Shown here: piece after piece, positions 8,598 to 15,733 of the stretch
How positions within the stretch are numbered: position 1 is the first letter of the stretch
How the letters are laid out: each line of letters starts with the position of its first letter
Source of the DNA: Pontibacillus halophilus JSM 076056 = DSM 19796
Lineage (GTDB): Bacteria > Bacillota > Bacilli > Bacillales > BH030062
Direction of reading: 5' to 3'
NCBI RefSeq assembly: GCF_000425205.1
Contig: NZ_AULI01000013.1
Location: forward strand, 1 to 64,000
Length of the DNA: 64,000 nt
Position numbers and translations under genes: made by a program
Notes under the pieces: generated by a model
What the model was told of the DNA's origin: nothing
Database searches by the model: none
Seen by the model: only the letters and a program-made list of their open reading frames with translations

Positions 8598-9443
8598 ATG
8601 GATGGGTTACGGAAATATTGGATGGAACGACTACAGCAACCGTTACGTAACGAAGAGCTGACATGGATTGAGCGGAAAGTAGACTTGCACGAACGTCGAA
8701 GCGCTCATGTAGCACGGATTACAGGAGATGCTCGTGTCTATCGAACCTTACAGATTGGCCAAGGGGAATGGAAAGTGGACTATATGCTTAAAGTCGACTT
8801 CTTAATTAAACAAGGAAAAAGTATGTATATAGAATCTGAAGAAAACCAACACCGCTCCCATTGGTATAAAGGGGACTTGGTGAAAGACGAGTGGATTCCT
8901 AATGAAATGGATTCCGCCGATCATGATGAATTATCTTTAATTGAAGGAGAAGATGATTACCGTTTCAATTATGACCGACAAAAGGCGGTACAATATGCGA
9001 ATCGGTGGTGGAACTCATACAACCCTGCTTATCGAAAGTTTGAGAATGATTGTACGAACTATATCTCCCAATGTTTAAGAGCAGGAGGTTCCCCGATGTG
9101 GGGGTCACCGAAGCGCTCACGGGGGTGGTGGTATGGCTCTACTTGGAGTTACAGTTGGGCAGTAGCCAATGCCCTTCGCTGGTACTTAAGTGGATCGACG
9201 AAAGGGTTGAAAGGACGGGCGGTGGAGCGGGCTAGCGATTTAATGCCAGGGGACGTAATCTGCTATGACTTTGAAGGGGATGGGAGATGGAACCATAACA
9301 CCATCGTTGTCGCCAAAGACGCGTTTAATGAGCCCCTTGTCAATGCACATACGTCTAATAGCTACCATCGGTATTGGGACTATGAAGATTCAACGGCCTA
9401 TACGCCGAATATAACGTATAAATTTTTCCGGATTGGTGAGTAA
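8598..9443 (+). CDS. yhbB: Amidase-domain protein, YhbB type, 281 aa
   Basis: The C-terminal half is an Amidase_6-type domain: Tyr/Trp-rich AVQYANRWWNSYNP, then FENDCTNYISQCLRAGG with the likely catalytic Cys, then PGDVICYDFEGDGRWNHNTIVV with the likely His. Such proteins are predicted to hydrolyse amide bonds in cell-wall or related substrates. No signal peptide is visible, so a cytoplasmic or forespore role is possible. ATG 8598 is chosen because AGGAGAGG lies 10 bp upstream; an in-frame TTG at 8574 lies before that site. In B. subtilis the homologue yhbB also sits between queG and trmL. Confidence 0.85.
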   Translation: MDGLRKYWMERLQQPLRNEELTWIERKVDLHERRSAHVARITGDARVYRTLQIGQGEWKVDYMLKVDFLIKQGKSMYIESEENQHRSHWYKGDLVKDEWIPNEMDSADHDELSLIEGEDDYRFNYDRQKAVQYANRWWNSYNPAYRKFENDCTNYISQCLRAGGSPMWGSPKRSRGWWYGSTWSYSWAVANALRWYLSGSTKGLKGRAVERASDLMPGDVICYDFEGDGRWNHNTIVVAKDAFNEPLVNAHTSNSYHRYWDYEDSTAYTPNITYKFFRIGE

Positions 9444-9488
9444 ATATGATATAATACGTGGGTTAACACTAACTATGAGGTGACAATG

Positions 9489-9962
9489 ATGGCACTCCAC
9501 GTTGTATTGTATCAGCCAGAAATTCCGGCAAATACGGGGAATATTGCACGCACATGTCTAGCCACAAATACGGTATTACATCTCATCCGACCACTCGGAT
9601 TCTCAACAGATGATAAAATGCTACGTCGTTCTGGACTTGATTATTGGCACGATGTAGATGTTCGATATTACGACTCTATCCACGAGCTTTATGATGCGAA
9701 CCCAGACGGAGAGTATTATTATATTGAGAACTTCGGTACTGGACACTGGACGGATTTCGATTATAGCAATCCAGATGAAGACATTTTCTTCGTGTTCGGC
9801 CGTGAGACAGATGGAATTCCGAAGTCGCTGTTAGAAGGAAAGGAAGACCGTTGCCTGCGTATTCATATGTCAGGGAAGGTGCGCTCCTTAAATCTTTCTA
9901 ATACAGCAGCAATTGTGGTGTACGAAGCACTTCGGCAGCAAGGATTCCCTAATTTAACGTAA
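9489..9962 (+). CDS. trmL: tRNA (cytidine/uridine-34 2'-O) methyltransferase TrmL, 157 aa
   Basis: A SPOUT-fold enzyme that 2'-O-methylates the wobble base of certain tRNA-Leu species using SAM. The family start MALHVVLYQPEIPANTGNIARTC is read from ATG 9489, which lies 5 bp after GAGGTGA. The knot motifs FFVFGRETDGIP and IHMSGKVRSLNLSNTAAIV are intact. Length is normal. It is called cspR in B. subtilis. It is the second wobble-base modification enzyme here after queG. Confidence 0.95.
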   Translation: MALHVVLYQPEIPANTGNIARTCLATNTVLHLIRPLGFSTDDKMLRRSGLDYWHDVDVRYYDSIHELYDANPDGEYYYIENFGTGHWTDFDYSNPDEDIFFVFGRETDGIPKSLLEGKEDRCLRIHMSGKVRSLNLSNTAAIVVYEALRQQGFPNLT

Positions 9963-9964
9963 AG

Positions 9965-9999
9965 AAAAAGGTCAGTCCCGCGAAAGGACTGACCTTTTT
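9965..9999 (+). terminator. Bidirectional terminator between trmL and the miniprotein gene
   Basis: Stem AAAAAGGTCAGTCC/GGACTGACCTTTTT with a 7-nt loop. T runs on both strands let it serve trmL and the convergent minus-strand gene. Confidence 0.92.
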
Positions 10000-10012
10000 G
10001 TACAAACTGGAC

Positions 10013-10090
10013 TTATTCTGCGTCGTATCCAGCAGTAAAGATCGACACAATGTAAGTCACCATAACCCCAATAATTAACGCAAGTTTCAT
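10013..10090 (-). CDS. 25-residue membrane miniprotein
   Basis: Minus-strand frame from ATG at 10090-10088 to TAA at 10015-10013, preceded by an excellent ribosome site (GTGGGAGGTAG). The product has a hydrophobic helix of about 18 residues (LALIIGVMVTYIVSIFTA) and the polar end GYDAE. It is too short for routine gene finders. The strong ribosome site, the convergent terminator and the clean membrane helix make a real gene likely. Function unknown; single-helix miniproteins often regulate larger membrane proteins. Confidence 0.6.
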   Translation of the reverse strand: MKLALIIGVMVTYIVSIFTAGYDAE

Positions 10091-10189
10091 CTTTCTACCT
10101 CCCACGTCAATCTAGACCAAGTTGGACTACCATTCATTATAACCTAAAATCTGTATCCCTGTGAATGTATCCGCTATAATTTCTCTAGT

Positions 10190-10519
10190 CTAATCTGTTC
10201 CAGTAACTTTCGTAGCTTCTACGTAATCCTTCTCAGAACGGAGCGAAAGCGTATTGCCAGTAATCGAATACGTCCATATGTGTTGATCTGGGTCTGCGAG
10301 TACAGTAAAGGATTCTTCGTTTGTCCATGAATACGTGGATGACCAACCATTTAATTGTATGCCACCCTCTTTATTAAATAAGAGAGTGTCTCCCTTCTCA
10401 AATAGAACCGTTCCCTCCGTCACAACCCATTCACCATAGAGCGTCGTGGTCTTCTCTTGACACCCAACGACTAGCAGAAAGAAGAACATACTGATTATGA
10501 CCCTGCTTACCCTTCTCAT
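10190..10519 (-). CDS. Small lipoprotein, 109 aa
   Basis: Type II signal peptide MRRVSRVIISMFFFLLVVGCQEK with lipobox LVVGC, so the mature protein starts at Cys20 and is anchored outside the membrane. The remaining 90 residues are beta-rich with repeated Gly/Trp/Thr (LYGEWVVTEGTVLFEKGDTL), resembling small META or YxeF-like beta-barrel lipoproteins; that resemblance is weak. The ribosome site is AAAGAGGTG upstream of ATG at 10519. Not linked to a neighbour with a known function. Confidence 0.75.
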   Translation of the reverse strand: MRRVSRVIISMFFFLLVVGCQEKTTTLYGEWVVTEGTVLFEKGDTLLFNKEGGIQLNGWSSTYSWTNEESFTVLADPDQHIWTYSITGNTLSLRSEKDYVEATKVTGTD

Positions 10520-10684
10520 CTACACTTCACCTCTTTATAAACGTATTCTCCTATAAAGGACAAGATGATGATGAAAGAATTTTCTTACAAACTTTTAAGG
10601 TTAGTAGGATAAGAATGGGGTATTAGTCAACTATTGGATTTTAGGTGCATGCAGTCAAAAGGGAGAAACATAGGGGGAATATTG

Positions 10685-11953
10685 ATGGAATCAACGGTTA
10701 CGAAGAAAGATACGCTTCAGCAATTGTTCAAGAACGTGCGCGCATTTACTGAAACACTGGTCGAAAATTTGCAAACAGAAGATTATGTCGTACAAGCCTC
10801 TACTGAGACGAGTCCAACAAAATGGCACTTGGCCCACACCACGTGGTTTTTTGAGACTTTTATTTTGAAAGAGTATGACGGTGGATATAAAGAGCTACAT
10901 CCACAGTTCAACTACTTATTTAACTCTTATTATGAAACGGTTGGAACGTTCTTTCCTCGAGATTCGCGAGGATTGCTGACCCGTCCAACTGTAGCGGAAG
11001 TGTATACATATCGTAAATACGTAAATACCCATATGGAAGCGCTGCTTAGTCAACTATCTGATGAGAAATGGGCTGAGGTTGCCTCTTTAGTTGAATTGGG
11101 GCTTCAACATGAACAGCAACATCAAGAACTCATTGTGACCGATATCAAATACAACCTTTCCATTAACCCGCTATACCCGCGATACATGCCACAAGATAAG
11201 GATGTATCGAGTAAGAAGTATGAAACGACCTTTCATTCATTTGAAGGAGGTCTAGTTGAAATTGGTCATGATGGAAAGGGGTTTGCCTTCGATAATGAAG
11301 GGCCTAGACATAAAGTTTGGCTTGAGCCCTATGCGTTGGCTTCTCACCCTGTCACGAATGGAGAGTATATTCAATTTATAGAAGATGGGGGATATCAACG
11401 GGCCGAATTCTGGCTATCAGACGGTTGGGCCACTGTGAAAGAGCAGGAATGGGACTCACCGCTTTATTGGGTGAAGCAAGACGACGAGTGGTATTCCTAT
11501 ACGACGCATGGCTTGGAGCGCGTACATCCTGATGAGCCTGTATGCCATGTGAGTTATTACGAAGCGACGGCTTATGCGAGCTGGGCCGGCAAACGCCTCC
11601 CTACAGAAGCGGAATGGGAGCATGCATGTCAAGGTGAAGCGATAAGTGGCAATTTCATAGATGAGTTAAACGCTCATCCTACTGGAGATGAAGGGGAAGG
11701 AAATGGGCCGTTCTATAAGGTCTTTGGAGATGTGTGGGAATGGACACGAAGTGCGTATTCTCCGTACCCAAGGAGTAAGCCATTAGAAGGAGCTCTTGGG
11801 GAGTACAATGCCAAATTCATGAGCAATCAAATGGTTCTTCGAGGTGGTTCGTGTGCAACGAGTGCATCTCATATTCGCCCAACGTATCGGAATTTCTTTA
11901 ATCCAGATAAGCGTTGGCAGTTTAGTGGGTTTCGATTAGCTGAGGATCGTTAA
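10685..11953 (+). CDS. egtB: EgtB-type sulfoxide synthase (non-heme iron), 422 aa
   Basis: Related to ergothioneine EgtB, which joins Cys or gamma-glutamyl-Cys to trimethylhistidine with O2. The N-terminal DinB-like domain has WHLAHTTWFFETF and the iron motif H-x3-H-x-E at about residues 142-148 (HEQQHQE). The C-terminal half is a formylglycine-generating-enzyme-like domain (PVTNGEYIQFIEDGGY, AGKRLPTEAEWEHA, VLRGGSCATS, RNFFNPDKRWQFSGFRLA). ATG 10685 is chosen because AGGGGGA lies just upstream; a TTG at 10634 would add 17 unlikely residues. The histidine methyltransferase EgtD, usually adjacent, is not in the window, so the exact thiol product is uncertain. Confidence 0.88.
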   Translation: MESTVTKKDTLQQLFKNVRAFTETLVENLQTEDYVVQASTETSPTKWHLAHTTWFFETFILKEYDGGYKELHPQFNYLFNSYYETVGTFFPRDSRGLLTRPTVAEVYTYRKYVNTHMEALLSQLSDEKWAEVASLVELGLQHEQQHQELIVTDIKYNLSINPLYPRYMPQDKDVSSKKYETTFHSFEGGLVEIGHDGKGFAFDNEGPRHKVWLEPYALASHPVTNGEYIQFIEDGGYQRAEFWLSDGWATVKEQEWDSPLYWVKQDDEWYSYTTHGLERVHPDEPVCHVSYYEATAYASWAGKRLPTEAEWEHACQGEAISGNFIDELNAHPTGDEGEGNGPFYKVFGDVWEWTRSAYSPYPRSKPLEGALGEYNAKFMSNQMVLRGGSCATSASHIRPTYRNFFNPDKRWQFSGFRLAEDR

Positions 11954-12160
11954 TCCATGAAGTTTTCATGCGTACGTTTCTTTGAGTGTGTTGAATGGGA
12001 GTTAGAATCTGTTACATTCATGCAGGATGTTATAAAGGGATAACTGCTTTCAAAAATATTTTCGGGTTGTTCATTGGCTAAATCTCTTAATGGCTATAGT
12101 TCGGTGATTACCCTGTACGCACAACCGACTGAAAACCCATCGCAATAGGGGTTGCATTAT

Positions 12161-12307
12161 TTGGTAAAATGTAACTTTGAAAAAGGTAGGAGAGGGCTTG
12201 GCGTTTATGGTACGGGACGATCCGATAAATTAGACGGCAAAGACAATACGCTACGAATCAAACGTGTCGCATTACCTATGATTGATGGAGAAGTTACAAT
12301 TGACTAA
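12161..12307 (+). pseudogene. Possible gene remnant, 48 codons
   Basis: TTG 12161 to TAA 12305-12307 reads LVKCNFEKGRRGLGVYGTG, then SDKLDGKDNTLRIKRVALPM and IDGEVTID. The residue mix is protein-like but the frame is short. A second coding-like fragment follows near 12350-12440 (ISQIATPVPEFIATLSHPS). The two may be pieces of one decayed gene. Family not recognised. Confidence 0.25.
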
Positions 12308-12432
12308 ACAGCCGACGAAATAAGCACAAGATGCGAATAATGATTAATGGATACTAAAAATATCTCAAATCGCTACACCAGTTCCTGAATTCATTGCAAC
12401 ACTCAGTCACCCTTCGACTGAAAAGGAAGAAG

Positions 12433-12463
12433 AAGGCGCCTTTTAAAAGGCGTCTTTTTTTTT
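12433..12463 (+). terminator. Intrinsic terminator
   Basis: Stem AAGGCGCCTTTT/AAAAGGCGTCTT followed by eight T. It ends the remnant region. Confidence 0.8.
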
Positions 12464-12677
12464 GTGTGAGTGAAAGTAAGCTAATACTTGCCATATGGAA
12501 AGTCTCTCCTGTTACGAAAAGATATATGATTGTTTAGATGGTCCTCATTTCTAATTGTTGAGGCTTATGGTAAAGAACAACGTGTTAAAACCTAGACCAA
12601 AGAATTGAAGCGAAAGTTATTCGCATTCTAAGCAGTCAGAAGTAAACGCACTCCATTTCTTACTTAGAGCAGGGGAT

Positions 12678-12726
12678 TTTCCTTGCGCTTAAGAAGATGA
12701 TATAATTTAGTTAAGTTAACTAAATT
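12678..12726 (+). promoter_or_regulatory. Promoter with MarR-type operator for the SMR/marR operon
   Basis: The -10 TATAAT is at 12701-12706, with a weak -35 (TTTCCT, 12678-12683, 17-bp spacer). A 23-bp near-perfect palindrome at 12704-12726, with arms AATTTAGTTAA and TTAACTAAATT around one central base, overlaps the -10. It has the form of MarR-family operators. The MarR gene of this operon is the obvious candidate to bind it. Confidence 0.75.
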
Positions 12727-12768
12727 AAATTAATAACTCATGATAGTTATATAAGGAGTGTAGAAGTG

Positions 12769-13101
12769 ATGGGCTATCTTTATCTTTCTTTAGCGATTAT
12801 TAGTGAAGTATTTGGAAGCACGATGTTAAAGCTTTCATCAATGCCTAACGTATCGAAATTCTTGTCTGTTGGGGGTGTTGGTGTTGGGTATTTACTTGCC
12901 TTTTTCTTTCTCCAGCGAACGCTCATTTATCTGCCTTTAGGCTTATCCTATGCGATGTGGGCGGGAGTTGGTACGGCGCTAACCGTGCTCGTTGGGATTC
13001 TGTTGTTTAAGGAGCCGCTCAATCTGTATGTCATCCTAGGCGTAATCATGATTATAGGTGGGACGGTCGTGTTGAACGTTGGAGGTGGTGCACATGAGTG
13101 A
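12769..13101 (+). CDS. Small multidrug resistance (SMR/EmrE-type) transporter, 110 aa
   Basis: A four-helix proton-coupled drug or cation exporter that works as a dimer. It has the family start MGYLYLSLAIISEVFGSTMLK with the essential membrane Glu (E13), and the later motifs LSYAMWAGVGTALTVLVG and IMIIGGTVVLNV. Length is typical. ATG 12769 follows AAGGAG by 10 bp; GTG 12766 is the alternative. It is translationally coupled to the MarR gene, whose start overlaps its end by 8 bp. Substrate unknown; quaternary ammonium and dye-type cations are usual for the family. Confidence 0.92.
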   Translation: MGYLYLSLAIISEVFGSTMLKLSSMPNVSKFLSVGGVGVGYLLAFFFLQRTLIYLPLGLSYAMWAGVGTALTVLVGILLFKEPLNLYVILGVIMIIGGTVVLNVGGGAHE

Positions 13102-13540
13102 TGGTCGAGATGGGGAGATGAGTCTTTATCGATTGTTTGAAGCTTTTTGGATGGAGCTTGTTGATGAGGAAGACCGATTTAAATCCTATGGGCTTTCTTC
13201 TAAATTAGAAGCCGTTCTGACGAGCATCATTCGTCATCCGGCTATGACACTTTCTGAATTGGCTAACTATTCCTCTGTCACAAAGAGTGCCATCAGTCAG
13301 CATGTGAAGCGGCTTGAAGAACTCGGATTCTTATCGAGGATGCCTGACCCTAATGATAGACGCGTTCAACGAATTGTGTTGAGTGAAGAAGGCGAACGGT
13401 ACAAAGAAGACCTGAATCGTTACGAGCAGTACGTTCATCGTCTCTTTGAAGACAATTTAAACCAAGAGGAGCTTAAAGGGATGCAACAATACTTTGAGAA
13501 GCTTCTTCACTCCATTCACGTGAAGCGAAGGACGACTTGA
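13094..13540 (+). CDS. MarR-family transcriptional regulator, 148 aa
   Basis: A winged helix-turn-helix dimer. The recognition part is SELANYSSVTKSAISQHVKRLEELGFLSRMPDPNDRRVQRIVLSE at about residues 55-100, with the DxRxxR-type wing DPNDRRVQ. ATG 13094 follows GGAGGTG; the upstream TTG 13079 precedes that site. It overlaps the SMR gene, and the palindrome at 12704-12726 lies over the shared promoter, so autorepression and ligand-induced efflux are likely (inference). Confidence 0.92.
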   Translation: MSDGRDGEMSLYRLFEAFWMELVDEEDRFKSYGLSSKLEAVLTSIIRHPAMTLSELANYSSVTKSAISQHVKRLEELGFLSRMPDPNDRRVQRIVLSEEGERYKEDLNRYEQYVHRLFEDNLNQEELKGMQQYFEKLLHSIHVKRRTT

Positions 13541-13559
13541 TTCGTCCTTCGCTTCTTTT
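13522..13559 (+). terminator. Terminator overlapping the marR stop
   Basis: Stem GAAGCGAAGGACGA/TCGTCCTTCGCTTC, then TTTTC. The left arm is inside the last codons of the regulator gene. Confidence 0.85.
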
Positions 13560-13616
13560 CTAGTAGCGAAAGAGAAGTTATTTCCTAGGAAATTGTCGAG
13601 AGTCTGTTTAATAGGA

Positions 13617-13645
13617 GCATTTTTTTAGTGGGCTGTACATAGACT
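13617..13645 (+). promoter_or_regulatory. Sigma-E-type promoter of prkA
   Basis: A -35 GCATTTT (13617-13623), 14-bp spacer and -10 CATAGACT (13638-13645). Each element is one base off the mother-cell sigma-E consensus (KMATATT; CATACAMT), and the spacing is right. It fits the sporulation role of prkA. Confidence 0.6.
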
Positions 13646-13684
13646 TTATTAATCACGAGAACCACTAGGGGAGGTTTCTGTAAA

Positions 13685-15580
13685 GTGGACATCTTGAAAA
13701 AGATTCAAAGCTACCGTGAAGAAGAGGAAAATTTGAAATGGGAAGGCACCTTTGCCGATTACTTAGAATTACTGAAAGAACGTCCATATTTAGCTCAATC
13801 TGCACATTCGCGTCTCTATAACATGGTCAAGGATGCAGGAATAGAAGAAGTGAATGGACATTATAAGTACAAGTTTTTTGAGGATGAAATTTACGGGTTG
13901 GATGAAGCCATGGAAAACTTGGTGGAAGAATATTTTCACCCAGCTGCCAAGCGGCTCGATGTTCGTAAACGAATCTTGCTTCTCATGGGACCTGTTAGTG
14001 GAGGTAAATCTACACTAGTGTCCTTGCTAAAGAGAGGATTAGAACGCTACTCTCATACGGATCGTGGTGCCGTATTTGCAATTAAAGGTTGTCCGATGCA
14101 TGAGGACCCGCTTCACTTAATTCCGCATCACCTTCGAGAAGACTTCTCGCAAGAGTATGGCATTCGCATAGAGGGGAATCTGTCGCCACTCAATATGATG
14201 AGGCTAGAGCAGGAGTACCACGGTCGAATTGAAGATGTGTTAGTTGAACGAATCTTCTTCTCGGAAGACAAACGAACGGGAATTGGTACGTTTAGCCCGT
14301 CTGATCCTAAATCACAAGATATTGCAGATTTAACTGGCTCCATCGACTTCTCCACAATCGCAGAATACGGTTCAGAATCTGATCCACGTGCGTACCGATT
14401 TGATGGAGAATTGAACAAAGCGAACCGAGGATTAATGGAGTTCCAAGAGATGCTGAAGTGTGATGAGAAGTTTCTATGGCATTTGTTGTCTTTGACACAG
14501 GAGGGGAACTTTAAAGCTGGACGTTTCGCGCTTATTTCTGCCGATGAACTCATTATCGCGCATACGAACGAAGCGGAGTACCGTTCCTTTATTTCAAACC
14601 AGAAGAACGAAGCCTTACATTCTCGAATGATAGTCATGCCAGTGCCTTACAACTTGAAAGCAACTCAAGAGGAACGAATTTATGAGAAGATGATTCGTCA
14701 AAGTGACATTAAGGATGTTCACATTGCCCCTCATACATTAAAGGTGGCAGCGATGTTCACGATTTTGACTCGTCTCCGTGAAACAACGAAGAACAATGTC
14801 GATTTGCTGAAGAAAATGCGTCTGTACGATGGGGAATCAGTAGAAGGATTCAGTGATGTGGATATTGAGGAATTGAGGAAGGAGCATCATGACGAAGGGA
14901 TGAGTGGAATTGACCCACGATATGTGATTAACCGTATTTCGTCCACTATTATCAAGAAACAAATGACTTCAATTAATGCTCTTGATGTATTGAGGTCACT
15001 GAAGGACGGATTGGATAGTCACGCTTCTATTTCTAAAGATGATAAGGAACGGTATTTGAACTTTATTAGTATCGCTCGTAAGGAATATGATGAACTTGCG
15101 AAGAAGGAAGTCCAGAAAGCCTTTGTTTATTCATATGAAGAATCTGCGAAGACGCTCATGGATAACTATCTGGATAATGTAGAAGCGTACTGTAACAAGA
15201 CGAAGCTTCGCGATCCTCTTACAGGAGAGGAAATCAATCCAGATGAGAAGCTTATGCGCTCTATTGAAGAGCAAATTGGAATCTCTGAGAATGCGAAGAA
15301 GGCGTTCCGTGAGGAGATCCTTATCCGAATCTCTGCTTATGCCAGGAAAGGGAAAAAGTTTGATTATTCCTCTCATGAGCGCTTAAGAGAAGCGATTCAG
15401 AAGAAGCTGTTCACAGACTTAAAAGATGTTGTGAAGATTACGACATCCACGAAGACACCGGATGAACAGCAACTGAAGAAGATCAACGAAGTCATTGCCA
15501 CTCTAATTGACGAATATGGATACAATTCAAGTTCTGCGAACGAACTGCTTCGTTACGTAGGAAGCTTGCTAAATCGTTAA
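13685..15580 (+). CDS. prkA: PrkA, AAA+ serine protein kinase/protease-like, 631 aa
   Basis: A sporulation and stress protein with an N-terminal AAA+ domain and a C-terminal kinase-like domain. The GTG start reads MDILKKIQSYREEEENLKWEGTF, as in Bacillus PrkA, and follows GGGGAGGT. The P-loop MGPVSGGKSTL is near residues 101-112. Full length for the family. In B. subtilis prkA lies next to yhbH; here yhbH is about 10 kb away (25784), with the polyphosphate and odh genes between. The usual third partner, SpoVR, is not in the window. A sigma-E-type promoter precedes the gene. Confidence 0.95.
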   Translation: MDILKKIQSYREEEENLKWEGTFADYLELLKERPYLAQSAHSRLYNMVKDAGIEEVNGHYKYKFFEDEIYGLDEAMENLVEEYFHPAAKRLDVRKRILLLMGPVSGGKSTLVSLLKRGLERYSHTDRGAVFAIKGCPMHEDPLHLIPHHLREDFSQEYGIRIEGNLSPLNMMRLEQEYHGRIEDVLVERIFFSEDKRTGIGTFSPSDPKSQDIADLTGSIDFSTIAEYGSESDPRAYRFDGELNKANRGLMEFQEMLKCDEKFLWHLLSLTQEGNFKAGRFALISADELIIAHTNEAEYRSFISNQKNEALHSRMIVMPVPYNLKATQEERIYEKMIRQSDIKDVHIAPHTLKVAAMFTILTRLRETTKNNVDLLKKMRLYDGESVEGFSDVDIEELRKEHHDEGMSGIDPRYVINRISSTIIKKQMTSINALDVLRSLKDGLDSHASISKDDKERYLNFISIARKEYDELAKKEVQKAFVYSYEESAKTLMDNYLDNVEAYCNKTKLRDPLTGEEINPDEKLMRSIEEQIGISENAKKAFREEILIRISAYARKGKKFDYSSHERLREAIQKKLFTDLKDVVKITTSTKTPDEQQLKKINEVIATLIDEYGYNSSSANELLRYVGSLLNR

Positions 15581-15587
15581 CAATAGA

Positions 15588-15625
15588 GCAACCACACCTG
15601 TGTAAGCGAGGTGTGGTTGCTTTTG
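15588..15625 (+). terminator. Terminator after prkA
   Basis: Stem AGCAACCACACCT/AGGTGTGGTTGCT followed by TTT. Confidence 0.85.
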
Positions 15626-15733
15626 TTACATGGGTTCAAATGAAATTCAATTTTGTAAGCCGTTACGGTCGATGAACCTAAGTGCTGTGCTATAATGGAC
15701 GAAAGTTTAGAATAGTCAACAGAGGTGTGGACA

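Larger units (their letters stand above)
11954..12760. other. Intergenic stretch with a coding remnant and a terminator
   Basis: No intact gene in about 800 bp. A short open stretch at 12161-12307 looks like a gene remnant, and a terminator lies at 12433-12463. The last 100 bp hold the promoter and operator of the SMR/MarR operon. Confidence 0.5.
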
